This document shows, in pieces, positions 7,945-16,221 of a stretch of DNA of 32,592 nt. The DNA is from Chloroflexota bacterium. Its GTDB lineage: Bacteria; Chloroflexota; Anaerolineae; UBA2200. The position numbers were made by a program, and so were the translations under genes. The stretch spans positions 1 to 32,592 of the forward strand of contig JACIWX010000015.1 in NCBI GenBank assembly GCA_014360755.1. The letters are read 5' to 3'. Every line of letters starts with the position of its first letter. Positions within the stretch are counted from its first letter, which is position 1. The notes beneath the pieces are model-generated. The model was not told the DNA's origin, did no database searches, and saw only the letters and a list, made by a program, of their open reading frames with translations.

Positions 7945-8756
7945 GCTCTGCTCCTCCTCTGCGCTTCGGGGGCGCAACACTGGTCTATCACCACGGCGCC
8001 CTCGCCCAGGATGAGGAGTTGTCCACCGAAGGCTTCCATCAACTGTTTCTGCGTGAACACCTCTTGGGCAGTGCCGTAGCCAATCACACGCCGGTTGAGC
8101 AGCAGCACCCGGTCGAAATGCGCTGCTGCCAGGCTCAGGTCATGGGTGGAGATGAGCACCGTCACCTGCTGTGCGCGCAGTTCGTCGAGCACTGCCATGA
8201 TTGTCTCCTGCGTGGTGATGTCAATGGCGGTGAAGGGTTCGTCCATCAAGAGGATGTGCGGCTCTTGCGCCAGCGCACGCGCCAGGAAAACGCGCTGCTG
8301 CTGCCCTCCCGACAGTTCCTGGATGGGGCGCTGCGCCAAATCGGCGATGCGCATCTGCTCCAGGCAGCGCCGCACCACCTCGTGATCCTCCTTGGTGGGA
8401 CGCTTCAGCCAGCCCAGCCGTCCATAGCGCCCCATCATCACCACGTCGCTCACGGTGAGGGGGAAGCGCCAGTCCACCTCCTCACGCTGCGGGACGTAAG
8501 CGACACAATCGTGATGGTGCCCCAGGGGCTGCCCGTGGATGAGGATGCGCCCCCCATGCCAGGGCAGCAAGCCCACGAGCACCTTGAACAAGGTGGATTT
8601 GCCCGCACCGTTGGGTCCTACCACCGCCACCCGTGCGCCGTGCGGGACATGGAAGGTCACATCGCACAAGACAGGCTGGCCATTGTACGCCACGCTGACG
8701 TGTTCTATTTCCAACTGTGCCGGTTGCATGTTGGTCAATCCTCTGCTCGTTTTCAT
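7941..8756 (-). CDS. znuC: Zinc/manganese ABC transporter ATPase
   Basis: The nucleotide-binding subunit of the metal importer, 271 residues. Motifs are complete: Walker A GPNGAGKST, Q-loop YVPQREEVDW, signature LSGGQQQR, Walker B ILLMDEP and switch histidine in STHDLS. ATG 8756 has TAGGA 6 bp upstream. A second in-frame ATG at 8729 (MQPAQLE) has AGAGG 10 bp upstream and is a plausible alternative that would remove nine residues. The gene is coupled to the permease by a 4-bp ATGA overlap. It is separated from the binding-protein gene by 602 bp of repeats, so it may need its own promoter; none is obvious. Confidence 0.93.
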   Translation of the reverse strand: MKTSRGLTNMQPAQLEIEHVSVAYNGQPVLCDVTFHVPHGARVAVVGPNGAGKSTLFKVLVGLLPWHGGRILIHGQPLGHHHDCVAYVPQREEVDWRFPLTVSDVVMMGRYGRLGWLKRPTKEDHEVVRRCLEQMRIADLAQRPIQELSGGQQQRVFLARALAQEPHILLMDEPFTAIDITTQETIMAVLDELRAQQVTVLISTHDLSLAAAHFDRVLLLNRRVIGYGTAQEVFTQKQLMEAFGGQLLILGEGAVVIDQCCAPEAQRRSRA

Positions 8757-9294
8757 GGATATTCCTACCTTCTACTATGATCGGGTAACAGGCATGCTGA
8801 GCCCTGTTGCGGCGAAGAATCTCTCCAAGTTGTATGCGATGCTTCGCGGCGCGAGATGCTTCGCTGCGCGAGATGCTTCGCTACGCTCAGCATGACACAT
8901 GGAACTACCTGCTTTCCCTATTGTCATTCGAAACCGCGTAGCAGCGAAGTGTGCTTCAGGACAGTTGTCGCCAGGGAAATCGCCAGGGAATCAATTCCCT
9001 GGCTGAAACTTGTAAGTCGGCTGAAGCCGACTGATGGTTGCCGCAGCCCCCGTAGGGGCGGACCTTGTGTTCGCCCATGCCTGTCTGTGGGAATGGATGG
9101 GCAAATGCCGCCGTTGACGCCCCGCTCCAGGGCGTGGACTGTGGTCCACGCCGAGCGTGGGGTAGCCATCAACGAATGGAACGAATAAACGAATGCGGGG
9201 GTGGCGGTGCGCCATTCGTTTATTCGTTGTCTACTCGTTGATGGCCATCGCCACGTCGCGCCTCCCCTGGACATGGGAGCCCAGCCTGCTGCTA
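8757..9294. repeat. Composite repeat block B within the zinc locus
   Basis: No gene is seen. Modules present are GAGCCCTGTTGCGGCGAAGAATCTC (partial, 8799-8823), TTGTCATTCGAAACCGCGTAGC (8921-8943), CAGGGAATCAATTCCCTGG (8984-9002), AGTCGGCTGAAGCCGACT (9015-9032), GGGGCGGACCTTGTGTTCGCCC (9055-9076) and AACGAATGGAACGAATAAACG (9171-9191) with an inverse copy at 9211-9245. The block splits the gene set in two. Confidence 0.82.
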
Positions 9295-9358
9295 GGAACG
9301 GAATACGCAATACGGAACACTCCTCACTCCTCACTCCTCACTCATTACTCATCACTCA
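9295..9358. repeat. Low-complexity (CTCCTCA)n / (CTCATCA)n repeat
   Basis: A degenerate tandem of CTCCTCA, CTCATTA and CTCATCA units sits directly after the stop codon of the binding-protein gene, together with a GAATACGCAATACGGAAC segment. It has no coding potential. Confidence 0.8.
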
Positions 9359-10315
9359 TCACTTCCCCAGCGCCTCCACGATGAGCCTGACGTTGTGCTG
9401 CATCATCTCGATATAGCCGCCTTCCACGCCGGGTGAATGGGTGTACAAATCCGTGACTACTTTAACCCCCGTCTCTTGCGCCAATTGCCGCGCCAGTTGC
9501 GGGTTGCTGCCCGTCTCCAGGAAGATGGCGGGCGCGCCGCTCTCCTTGATGGCATCTACCAGCCGTGCCAGTTGCTGCGCCGATGGGGAGGCGCCCGTGC
9601 TGACGCTGGGGATGATGGTGCCCACGATGCGAAAGCCGTAGCGGTCGGCGAAGTAGCCCAGGCTCTCGTGGTTGGTCACCAGCAAGCGGCGCGGCGGTGG
9701 AATCTGTGCCACTTGTTCCTGAATCCAGGCATCCAGCTCCTTGAGACGAGCGGTATACGCCGCTGCATTGGCGGCATAGATCGCTGACCCCGCGGGGTCA
9801 GCCTGGCTCAACCCATCGCGGATGTTCTCTACATAACGGATGACCAGGTTGGGGTCAAGCCAGAAGTGCGGATCGCTTTCATGCTCGTGTTCGGCTGGCT
9901 CTTCGTGCTCCTGTTCGGCGGCTTCGCCTTCCTGCGCCGTGCGGCTGACCAGCCCCGCTGAAGCCTCAATGACCAAGCGTTCGCCGCCCATGCTGCGCAG
10001 CAATTTCTCCAGGAATGCCTCCAAGCCCGCCCCGTTGATGATCAGGACCTCGCAATCCGCCACCTTCGCCACGTCTGCCGGTGTGGGCTCGTAGCTATGC
10101 GGATCAACGCCGGCCGGCAGCAAGGCAGACACCTGCAGGCGCTCACCCGCCACGTTCTGCGCGATGTCTGCTAGAAAGGACAACGTCGCCACGACGCGCA
10201 GTGTGGATGCAGGTGCCTTGGGCGTTGGTGTAGCGGGGGGCTGGCAAGCTCCCAGCAGCAAAGCCAAGATCAGCACAACGGATACCGCGATTGCCTTGAT
10301 TCCCATCATCCTCAT
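9359..10315 (-). CDS. znuA: Zinc-binding lipoprotein of metal ABC importer
   Basis: The extracytoplasmic metal-binding protein of the importer, 318 residues from ATG 10315. An N-terminal lipobox (LLGAC) and Pro/Thr linker show membrane anchoring. Family motifs are TLSFLADIAQNVAGERL, the metal ligand segment GVDPHSYEPTPADV, an acidic histidine-rich loop (QEHEEPAEHEHESDPHFW) and the second-lobe ligand in LVTNHESLGYFADRYG. The His/Glu loop favours zinc over manganese. ATG 10315 overlaps the TGA of the Fur-family gene (ATGA), giving translational coupling; the open frame continues to 10351. Expression is expected to follow the operator-bearing promoter at 10766-10813. Confidence 0.92.
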   Translation of the reverse strand: MRMMGIKAIAVSVVLILALLLGACQPPATPTPKAPASTLRVVATLSFLADIAQNVAGERLQVSALLPAGVDPHSYEPTPADVAKVADCEVLIINGAGLEAFLEKLLRSMGGERLVIEASAGLVSRTAQEGEAAEQEHEEPAEHEHESDPHFWLDPNLVIRYVENIRDGLSQADPAGSAIYAANAAAYTARLKELDAWIQEQVAQIPPPRRLLVTNHESLGYFADRYGFRIVGTIIPSVSTGASPSAQQLARLVDAIKESGAPAIFLETGSNPQLARQLAQETGVKVVTDLYTHSPGVEGGYIEMMQHNVRLIVEALGK

Positions 10316-10752
10316 TGTTCCACCTTTTGATGCCCTCGGCATTCCTTGCATAATCCGTAGAACTCGAGCAGATGGCCCTTGATCTCAAAGCCCAAGCGCT
10401 GCGAGAGCGTCGCCTCTAGTTCGCCCACGACGCATTCCTCGAAGGGGATCATGCAGCCACAATGGATGCAAAGCAAGTGATGATGGCCATGGTGGTGCAT
10501 CGCCACACAAGCCACGCTCGAACGCTGTTCGCCTGGATGGATCAGGCGCAGCAAGCCCAATTCGGACAGGAGTTCCAGCGTGCGGTAGACGGTTGCCCTG
10601 CTCAGGGCAGGGTAGATGGCCTGGCCGCGCGCCAGAATCTCTGCCGGGCTCAGATGCTCCCCTCCGGTCTCCAATACCTGCAATACAGCCATGCGGGGTT
10701 TGGTCAAGCGGTGTCCAGCCTCTTGCAGGCGCTCTACAATGGTTTCCAGCAT
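10312..10752 (-). CDS. zur: Fur-family metal regulator, probably Zur
   Basis: A 146-residue Fur superfamily repressor. The N-terminal winged helix includes RLTKPRMAVLQVL and recognition helix LSRATVYRTLELL. The C-terminal dimer domain has a His-rich metal site (HHHGHHH, residues 86-92) and two CxxC pairs (Cys95/Cys98 and Cys135/Cys138) for a structural zinc. Coupling to a zinc-binding protein gene points to Zur over Fur or PerR. ATG 10752 follows GAGGGTGAC. The gene is preceded by a near-perfect promoter covered by an inverted repeat, so it is likely autoregulated together with the transporter. The metal specificity is inferred from context. Confidence 0.9.
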   Translation of the reverse strand: MLETIVERLQEAGHRLTKPRMAVLQVLETGGEHLSPAEILARGQAIYPALSRATVYRTLELLSELGLLRLIHPGEQRSSVACVAMHHHGHHHLLCIHCGCMIPFEECVVGELEATLSQRLGFEIKGHLLEFYGLCKECRGHQKVEQ

Positions 10753-10765
10753 GTCACCCTCGCAT

Positions 10766-10813
10766 TAATTGAGACTTTGTCTCAATTATATCACGGAGGG
10801 GCGCGGTTGTCAA
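10766..10813 (-). promoter_or_regulatory. Consensus promoter with overlapping Fur/Zur-type operator
   Basis: On the minus strand, -35 TTGACA (10813-10808) and -10 TATAAT (10790-10785) are both perfect and 17 bp apart. An inverted repeat with 10-bp arms TAATTGAGAC and GTCTCAATTA around TTT (10766-10788) overlaps the end of the -10 box and the expected start of transcription. A bound dimer would block initiation. The start codon is 13 bp further on. Confidence 0.88.
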
Positions 10814-10829
10814 ATACAGCGAGCACGGG

Positions 10830-11023
10830 GAGCGCAGCGGAAACTGTTTACCACAGAGCCCACGGAGAACACAGAGGTTTTTACCACAAAGACACAAAGA
10901 CAGGAAGGTTTTGGTCATTGGCCATTGTTCATTGGGATTTCTCTCTGCGCCCTTTGTGCTCTCTGTGGTGAAATGCACTAGACCTGACAGGTCATCAAGA
11001 CCTGTCAGGTCTGTCTTCCGTGG
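10830..11023. repeat. CACAAAG-type repeat and GACCTGTCAGGTC palindromes
   Basis: Modules of the 'accacagagcccacggagaacacagagg' and 'accacaaagacacaaagacagg' type span 10849-10975. They are followed by GACCTGACAGGTC and GACCTGTCAGGTC palindromes (10981-11012). No gene is seen. Confidence 0.82.
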
Positions 11024-11460
11024 AGTCGGCTTCAGCCGACTTCCTCGTTTCAGTCGGGGAATTTTATTCCCTGGTGGCGTTTGGCGAGATTCTTCGCCGC
11101 TACGCGGCTCAGAATGACAATGGGGGACGCGGCTCAGAATGACAATGGGAGAGACGTGCAGGGGCGAACACAAGGTTCGCCCCTACAGAAGGAGGCTCCA
11201 ATCGTCAGTCGGCTTCAGCCGACTTCCTCGTTTCAGTCGGGGAATTTCATTCCCTGGTGGTGTTTGGCGAGATTCTTCGCCGCTACGCGGCTCAGAATGA
11301 CAATGGGGGGCGCGGCTCAGAATGACAATGGGAGAGACGTGCATGAGCGAACACAAGGTTCGCCCCTACGGAAGGAGGCTCCAATCGTCAGTCGGCTTCA
11401 GCCGACTTCCTCGTTTCAGCCGGGGAATTTTATTCCCTGGCGACATCTGCACCTGGGCTC
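11024..11460. repeat. 183-bp tandem repeat, 2.4 copies
   Basis: The unit begins AGTCGGCTTCAGCCGACT and restarts at 11024, 11207 and 11390, exactly 183 bp apart. Each full unit holds the AGTCGGCT palindrome, a GGGGAATTTTATTCCCTGG-like palindrome, GCGAGATTCTTCGCCGC, two TCAGAATGACAATGGG copies and a GCGAACACAAGGTTCGC hairpin. The third copy is partial. Copies differ at only a few positions. Confidence 0.92.
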
Positions 11461-11609
11461 CCATGCCTAGATGAGTGGGTTTCCTATGTCAGTCATTCGC
11501 CCATTGGGATTTCCTGTGCTCTTTGAGGCTTCGTGTGAAATTTTTTCTCAGTGTGCTCTGCGTTCTCAGCGGTGAAGATCCCCGCCGCCGAGACACAAAG
11601 GGCATCAGA
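11461..11609. repeat. Degenerate CGCAGAG/CACAAAG repeat
   Basis: Decayed copies of the common modules (CATTGGGATTTCCTGTGCTC, GCGTTCTCAGCGGTGAAG, GAGACACAAAGGGC) fill the gap before the membrane protein gene. No gene is seen. Confidence 0.6.
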
Positions 11610-12170
11610 TCAGAGAATGTGACGCCTCCATTCTCGTTGCAGGATTTCTAGCAAACTGCTGTCTTTGGGCCACTTTGAAGATCCAAAGAAATAATTGATA
11701 TCCAGATATTCCTGTTTGCCTTGTTTGCCTAGATAGTGGATGCGAATGAGATGGGTATCTGGAACATCAGGGCCAGAACGGATGGTCTCAAATCCTATCT
11801 CACGGATGCTATGGAGGGGAATGACGTGCTTTTGAAGGTGGTTGAAGTCATCATAGTCCTGGTAAACAAGGTTTCCGTCTGTGATGGCGACGTAGATATT
11901 TGCCACGTTCCGCCGTCTGTGCACCAAGCCTTGAAATGCGGGCCAGGCAATGAGCAAAAAGAGTGCGAGATAGCCCACCGTAGCGACGAGGAGAATCAGC
12001 GCCAACCTCAGGTTATGATCACGGATGAGGACGTCAATGGCCCCTATGATCATCACCGGTACACCCACGATGCTTACGAGCGCAAGAGCACCCAGTAGTA
12101 TGATCCCCAACATGGAGGGGGGATCGTCTTGTAGATAGAAGCGGTAACGCGTCGGCTCAGGGATAGCCAT
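11610..12170 (-). CDS. Small membrane protein with PH-like C-terminal domain
   Basis: A 186-residue hypothetical protein. Two membrane helices (about 20-48 and 55-80) are followed by a cytoplasmic or external domain of alternating strands (NIYVAITDGNLVYQDYDD, HVIPLHSIREIGFETI, THLIRIHYLG) and a final helix (SSLLEILQREWR). This is the pattern of bacterial PH-like or DUF-type membrane-anchored domains. I do not recognise a named family. The gene stands alone, 69 bp before (in transcription order, after) the DUF255 gene, on the same strand; it could be its distal operon partner. Confidence 0.7.
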   Translation of the reverse strand: MAIPEPTRYRFYLQDDPPSMLGIILLGALALVSIVGVPVMIIGAIDVLIRDHNLRLALILLVATVGYLALFLLIAWPAFQGLVHRRRNVANIYVAITDGNLVYQDYDDFNHLQKHVIPLHSIREIGFETIRSGPDVPDTHLIRIHYLGKQGKQEYLDINYFFGSSKWPKDSSLLEILQREWRRHIL

Positions 12171-12239
12171 TCCTGGACTCTCAAGGGCGAGAGGGATTGC
12201 TCGGTTCTGCTGCTATTTTATCATTCCCATAACTGCCTG

Positions 12240-14258
12240 TCAAAAGGTGTTGTTGCCTTGTCGGGGATGTAGGCATTCGCGCAGGTCGGCGGGGTCGGTG
12301 ATGGGGGCTTGGCAGACGCCGCCCTGGCAAATGTACGCCACAGCGCGGCCCTCATGAAGGGGACGCCCGGCGAGCAGTGGGACGAGCGGCGTGGCATCCG
12401 GTGAGCCCATCGCGACGACCTGGTGCGGGCGGTAGCCCGCGAGGGCTGCCTCCAGCAATGCCTGGGTATCGGCGTTGGCAGGGTCGCCGACAATTGCCAC
12501 TTCCTGCGACGGCGCCAGGGCATAATCGAGTGCCACCAGCCACTGCCCAAAGGACAACGGGTAGTGGGCGAGGAGCGCTTGCACGGCACCCAGGCTGCGG
12601 CGCGCCAACTGCTCGTAGCGCAGTTCGCCGGAAAGCCCCGCCAGGCGCAGCAGGACAAAGGCAGCCATGCTATTGCCCGAGGGCAAGGCATTGTCTTGCA
12701 GGTTGCGTGGACGGACAGGCAATGCTTCATGGTCATCGCTGGTATCGAAGAAACCAAGCGGGGCGCTGAAGCGTGCGATCATCCTCTCGGTGAGTTCCAC
12801 GGCAGCGACGTACCAGCGTGGGTCAAAGGTTGCCGTGTACAGTTCCAGCAGCCCATCAGCCACGTGGGTGAAATCGTCCAGGTAGCCGTTGACCCGCGCC
12901 TTGCCATTGCTCCAGGCGTGCCACAGCCTGCCATCGGGGCGGCGCATGTGGGTGAGCAGGAAATCTGCGCAGCGCTCAGCCCTGCGCAGATAATCCTCCC
13001 GCTTGAGCACGCGCCCCGCTTCCGCAAAGGCGCTCAGCATCAAGCCGTTCCACGAGGCGAGCACCTGGTTGTCAGGAGCGGGAGGGATACGTTGGGCACG
13101 CGCAGTGCGGAGTTGCCGGCGTGCTTCTTCCAAACTTTGGCGTTCGGCAAAGGAGGCAGAGAAGGTGAGGATGTTGCGCTTCTCGAAGTTGCCGCTTTCG
13201 GTTACGCCATAGGCAGCGTTGAAGCGGCCAGCCAGATTGCCCAGCAGATTTGCGATCTCGGCAGCAGTCCACAGGTAGAACTTGCCTTCTTCCCCCTCAC
13301 TGTCGGCATCCAAGGAGGCGATAAAACCGCCAGCGGGATGGCTCATCTCGCGCCGCACAAAGTCCAGTGTCTCCTCAGAAATGGCGCGGAAGAAAGGATC
13401 GCCGCTTACCTGCCAGGCGTGTAGGTATACGCGCGCCAGTTGGGCATTGTCGTAGAGCATTTTCTCAAAGTGGGGCACTTGCCAATAAGCGTCCACGGAA
13501 TAGCGGTGGAAGCCCCCGCCGATTTGATCATACATCCCGCCGCGTGCCATTGCTTCCAGCGTGCGCGCCACCATGTCCCATGCCACAGACTCGCCTGTAC
13601 GGTGGTGATAGCGCAGGAGGAACTCTAGCACCAGCGATAGGGGGAATTTGGGACCACCGTCCCAGCCGCCATGCTCGTAATCGAATTCGGCACGCAGGGA
13701 CTCGAAGGCAGCTTCCAAAGTCTCGCGCTGCAGGTCTGCGGGTGATAGGTCAGCAGCCATTTGCGCACGGATTGCCTCTGTGACTTGGCTGCTGCCGGTG
13801 AGCAGCTCTTCCCGGCGGTTTTGCCAGGCATGGGCTACAGCCAGCAACACTTGGCGGAAAGAGGGCATCCCGTAGCGAGGTTCTGGCGGGAAGTAAGTGC
13901 CGCCGAAGAAGGAGCGCCCATCAGGGGTGAGGAAGACGGAAAGCGGCCAGCCGGCTCGCCCAGCGAGCATCTGCACTGCCTGGATGTAGACGGCATCCAG
14001 GTCGGGCCGTTCCTCGCGGTCTACTTTGATATTGACGAAATGCTCATTCATCAGCGCGGCTGTCTCTGGGTCAGCGAAGGACTCGTGTGCCATCACGTGG
14101 CACCAATGGCAAGCGGCATAGCCGATGCTGAGGAAAATAGGGCGGTCGGTGGCGCGTGCTTGGGCGAACGCTTCTTCTCCCCACGGGTACCAGTCTACGG
14201 GGTTATCGGCGTGTTGGCGCAGGTACGGGCTGCTCTCGTTGGCAAGGCGGTTGGGCAT
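12240..14258 (-). CDS. DUF255 thioredoxin-domain protein (YyaL / SSP411 family)
   Basis: A 672-residue cytosolic protein, normal length for the family. Residues 1-160 form the thioredoxin-like DUF255 domain: [20 protein letters not shown], then C50-H-W-C53 in [16 protein letters not shown], and [13 protein letters not shown]. The remainder is an alpha-toroid like N-acylglucosamine 2-epimerases and glycosyl hydrolase family 9 ([61 protein letters not shown]). The family is widespread and its biochemical role is not settled. ATG 14258 has GAGGAGG 6 bp upstream, and a promoter is seen at 14292-14320. Confidence 0.93.
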   Translation of the reverse strand: MPNRLANESSPYLRQHADNPVDWYPWGEEAFAQARATDRPIFLSIGYAACHWCHVMAHESFADPETAALMNEHFVNIKVDREERPDLDAVYIQAVQMLAGRAGWPLSVFLTPDGRSFFGGTYFPPEPRYGMPSFRQVLLAVAHAWQNRREELLTGSSQVTEAIRAQMAADLSPADLQRETLEAAFESLRAEFDYEHGGWDGGPKFPLSLVLEFLLRYHHRTGESVAWDMVARTLEAMARGGMYDQIGGGFHRYSVDAYWQVPHFEKMLYDNAQLARVYLHAWQVSGDPFFRAISEETLDFVRREMSHPAGGFIASLDADSEGEEGKFYLWTAAEIANLLGNLAGRFNAAYGVTESGNFEKRNILTFSASFAERQSLEEARRQLRTARAQRIPPAPDNQVLASWNGLMLSAFAEAGRVLKREDYLRRAERCADFLLTHMRRPDGRLWHAWSNGKARVNGYLDDFTHVADGLLELYTATFDPRWYVAAVELTERMIARFSAPLGFFDTSDDHEALPVRPRNLQDNALPSGNSMAAFVLLRLAGLSGELRYEQLARRSLGAVQALLAHYPLSFGQWLVALDYALAPSQEVAIVGDPANADTQALLEAALAGYRPHQVVAMGSPDATPLVPLLAGRPLHEGRAVAYICQGGVCQAPITDPADLRECLHPRQGNNTF

Positions 14259-14291
14259 GTGTGCCTCCTCAATGGTTGTTCCTGGTTTGCC

Positions 14292-14320
14292 ATTGTAGGG
14301 CGTAATGCTCGGGACGTCAA
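14292..14320 (-). promoter_or_regulatory. Promoter of the DUF255 gene
   Basis: Minus-strand TTGACG (14320-14315) and TACAAT (14297-14292) are 17 bp apart, 34 bp upstream of the start codon. Confidence 0.65.
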
Positions 14321-14324
14321 GCGA

Positions 14325-14490
14325 GAGATTTTACCGCCGAGCACGCTGAGAACGCAGAGGAAACTGTTTACCACAAAGACACGAAGACACCAAGAGAATA
14401 GGAAATCCCAATAAATAATGACCAATGACCAAAATCTTCGTGTCTTTCTGTCTTCGTGGTAAAAACCTCTGCGTTCTCGGCGGTGAGGGC
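14325..14490. repeat. CACAAAGACACGAAG / CGCAGAGG repeat block
   Basis: Modules TTTTACCGCCGAGCACGCTG, GAACGCAGAGGAAAC, ACCACAAAGACACGAAGACACC, CCAATAAATAATGACCAATG, CTTCGTGTCTTTCTGTC and AACCTCTGCGTTCTCGGC form an overall inverted arrangement between the integrase-like and DUF255 genes. It may act as a transcription barrier for the upstream gene. Confidence 0.82.
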
Positions 14491-15438
14491 CTAGAGCGGG
14501 GGAGCGGTTGCTCGGCGCAGTTTGTCCAACGTTTCCGCCCAGGTGATGCGCGAGAGGCCCAGTTTGCGGCGCAGGACGTCTTCATCCATCCCTGCCTTGA
14601 GGTCTCGTGCAGCGCAGGTCCAGCGCAGGATTTCGAAGGAGACACTGCGCGGGGGCAGGCCGGCGCGTTTGGCGCATTCGTCCAGCACGTATTCCAGGTT
14701 GCGAGCGGTGCACTCGAACAGTTTCTTCTGCGGCTTGTACTGGGCGGTGTATTCAGCGAGGACGGCGGGGAACGCGGGCGGCAAGCGCAGTTTGCGCTCC
14801 TTGTAGCGCTGACGGATGCTTTCGTAGCGGATAAAGACGGTAGGCATGCCCGGCTCGGAGGTGTCAATGTCGGTAGGAGCGATGTTCATGCATTCGGATT
14901 TTTTGATGCCGGTGCTCAGGAGCAAAGTACAGAGGAGGTGGGGGCGTGCGTCCGGTTTCTGCGGGTCGCGGCGCCACTTTTCTGTTGCGGTGAGCAGTTG
15001 GGCAATCTCTTTTTCAGAGAGGATGCGCGGCAAGGGCGTGCTCACGCGGTGGTGGACGATAGGGGCAGCGGGGTTGGAAGGGATGACCCCTTCCTCAGCC
15101 AGCCAGGAGAAAAAGACTTTGAGTGTAGTCAAACGGCGGGCGAGAGATTTGAGCTTGCAGGGCACACCGCGCTCATAGCGCAAGTACTTGAGGAAATCCT
15201 CCAGTTGTTTGGTGCTGATGTTGCCGATGATGGCGCGGGGTCCCACATAACGGGAAAAGAGGCGCAGGTCGCTGTCGAAGGCTTTGATGGTGTGGATGCT
15301 CAGGTTTTGGCTGACCATGTGGTCATGGAAGGCTTCGAGTGCTCTGTGCAGGGTGGAATGTGCATTCAGCGTCGTTGCCTCTTGGGGCAGTGGCGTTGTT
15401 TCTTCCGCAGACAAAAGCGGCAATTGTTCGGATGGCAT
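14491..15438 (-). CDS. Tyrosine-recombinase-like protein with lost catalytic residues
   Basis: A 315-residue protein with the fold of XerC/XerD-type recombinases. A SAM-like core-binding domain (about 28-130, NLSIHTIKAFDSDLRLFSRYV...LKVFFSWLAEEG) is followed by the catalytic-domain scaffold (about 135-305). Aligning the hallmark motifs by eye, TGLR is TGIK (Lys179), HxLRH is EILRW (269-273), LGH is LGL (293-295), and the tyrosine position is Leu304. The beta-hairpin lysine (Lys213) and second arginine (Arg272) remain. There is no tyrosine at all after residue 250. It therefore probably binds DNA without cutting it. The frame is intact, the ribosome site (GAAGGAG) is good and the promoter is strong, so it looks like a working gene and not decay. 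It shows no sign of being an integron integrase. Confidence 0.85.
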   Translation of the reverse strand: MPSEQLPLLSAEETTPLPQEATTLNAHSTLHRALEAFHDHMVSQNLSIHTIKAFDSDLRLFSRYVGPRAIIGNISTKQLEDFLKYLRYERGVPCKLKSLARRLTTLKVFFSWLAEEGVIPSNPAAPIVHHRVSTPLPRILSEKEIAQLLTATEKWRRDPQKPDARPHLLCTLLLSTGIKKSECMNIAPTDIDTSEPGMPTVFIRYESIRQRYKERKLRLPPAFPAVLAEYTAQYKPQKKLFECTARNLEYVLDECAKRAGLPPRSVSFEILRWTCAARDLKAGMDEDVLRRKLGLSRITWAETLDKLRRATAPPL

Positions 15439-15474
15439 GTCAATCTCCTTCGTATAGGACTGGTTTATGACATA

Positions 15475-15503
15475 ATAATAACAAGGCTTTGAAGAATTGT
15501 CAA
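15475..15503 (-). promoter_or_regulatory. Promoter of the recombinase-like gene
   Basis: Minus-strand TTGACA (15503-15498), 17-bp spacer, TATTAT (15480-15475). It lies 36 bp upstream of ATG 15438. Confidence 0.75.
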
Positions 15504-16221
15504 ACGGGGGTAGTGATTCGTATATCCATGGTGCTTCGTATATTCTGGATGCTGGGGTTTCGCAGTCGAGAGCGTTTTACCAGGAAAAGTTTTTGGGATT
15601 TGTTCATTTTCAGGGCAGATATCGCCAGGGAATAAATTCCCTGGCTGAAAGGAGAAAGTCGGCTGAAGCCGACTGGTGATTGGGGCCTCCTTCTGTAGGG
15701 GCGAACCTTGTGTTCGCCCATGCACGTCTCTTCCATTGTCATTCTGAGCCGCGTAGCGGCGAAGAATCTCGCCCAGTTCCGTGAGACCCCTTCGTTGTAC
15801 TCAGGGCAGGCCCTTCGGCTTCGCCTCAGGGTGACACAGGAGACCACCTCGCCTGGGAATGGGAGGCCTGAGCAGATGTCGCCAGGGAATAGAATTCCCT
15901 GGCTGAAACGAGAAAGTCGGCTGAAGCCGACTCCACGGAAGACAGACCCGACAGGTCTTCAAGACCTGTGGGTATAGTCCATGGGTCATCATCTCCTCCG
16001 CGCTCTCTGCGCCCTCGGCGGTAAAACATTTTTCATCGCAGAGGACGGAGGGCACAGAGAGAAATCCCAATGAATAATGACCAATGACCACAATCTTCGT
16101 GTCTTTGTGTCTTTGTGGTAAAAATCTCTGCGCCCTCGGCGGTAAAACATAGGGGCGAATACAAGATTCGCCCCTACTTGTCCCTCTGCCCCTTGTTTGT
16201 GAAGGGGATGAGAGCGAGCAT
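15504..16221. repeat. Composite repeat block D
   Basis: No gene is seen. CAGGGAATAAATTCCCTGG (15627-15645), AGTCGGCTGAAGCCGACT (15657-15674) and a GGGGCGAAC/GTTCGCCC hairpin (15698-15719) are followed by TTGTCATTCTGAGCCGCG (15737-15754), CTTCGTTGTACTCAGGGC (15790-15807), and again CAGGGAAT/ATTCCCTGG (15883-15902) and AGTCGGCT (15916). GACCCGACAGGTC palindromes, CGCAGAG/CACAAAG modules (15980-16150) and a GGGGCGAAT/ATTCGCCCC hairpin (16152-16175) complete the block. Confidence 0.85.

Noticed and set aside
6703..8079. 458-residue plus-strand frame
   Set aside because: Antisense to the permease gene and read through CACAAAG repeats.
11024..11460. Possible CRISPR array from the regular repetition
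   Set aside because: The whole 183-bp unit is repeated, including the would-be spacers, and there are no cas genes.
14491..15438. Integron integrase for the cassette groups
   Set aside because: It is 9 kb from the nearest attC-like site, lacks the catalytic tyrosine and shows no integron-integrase-specific insertion.
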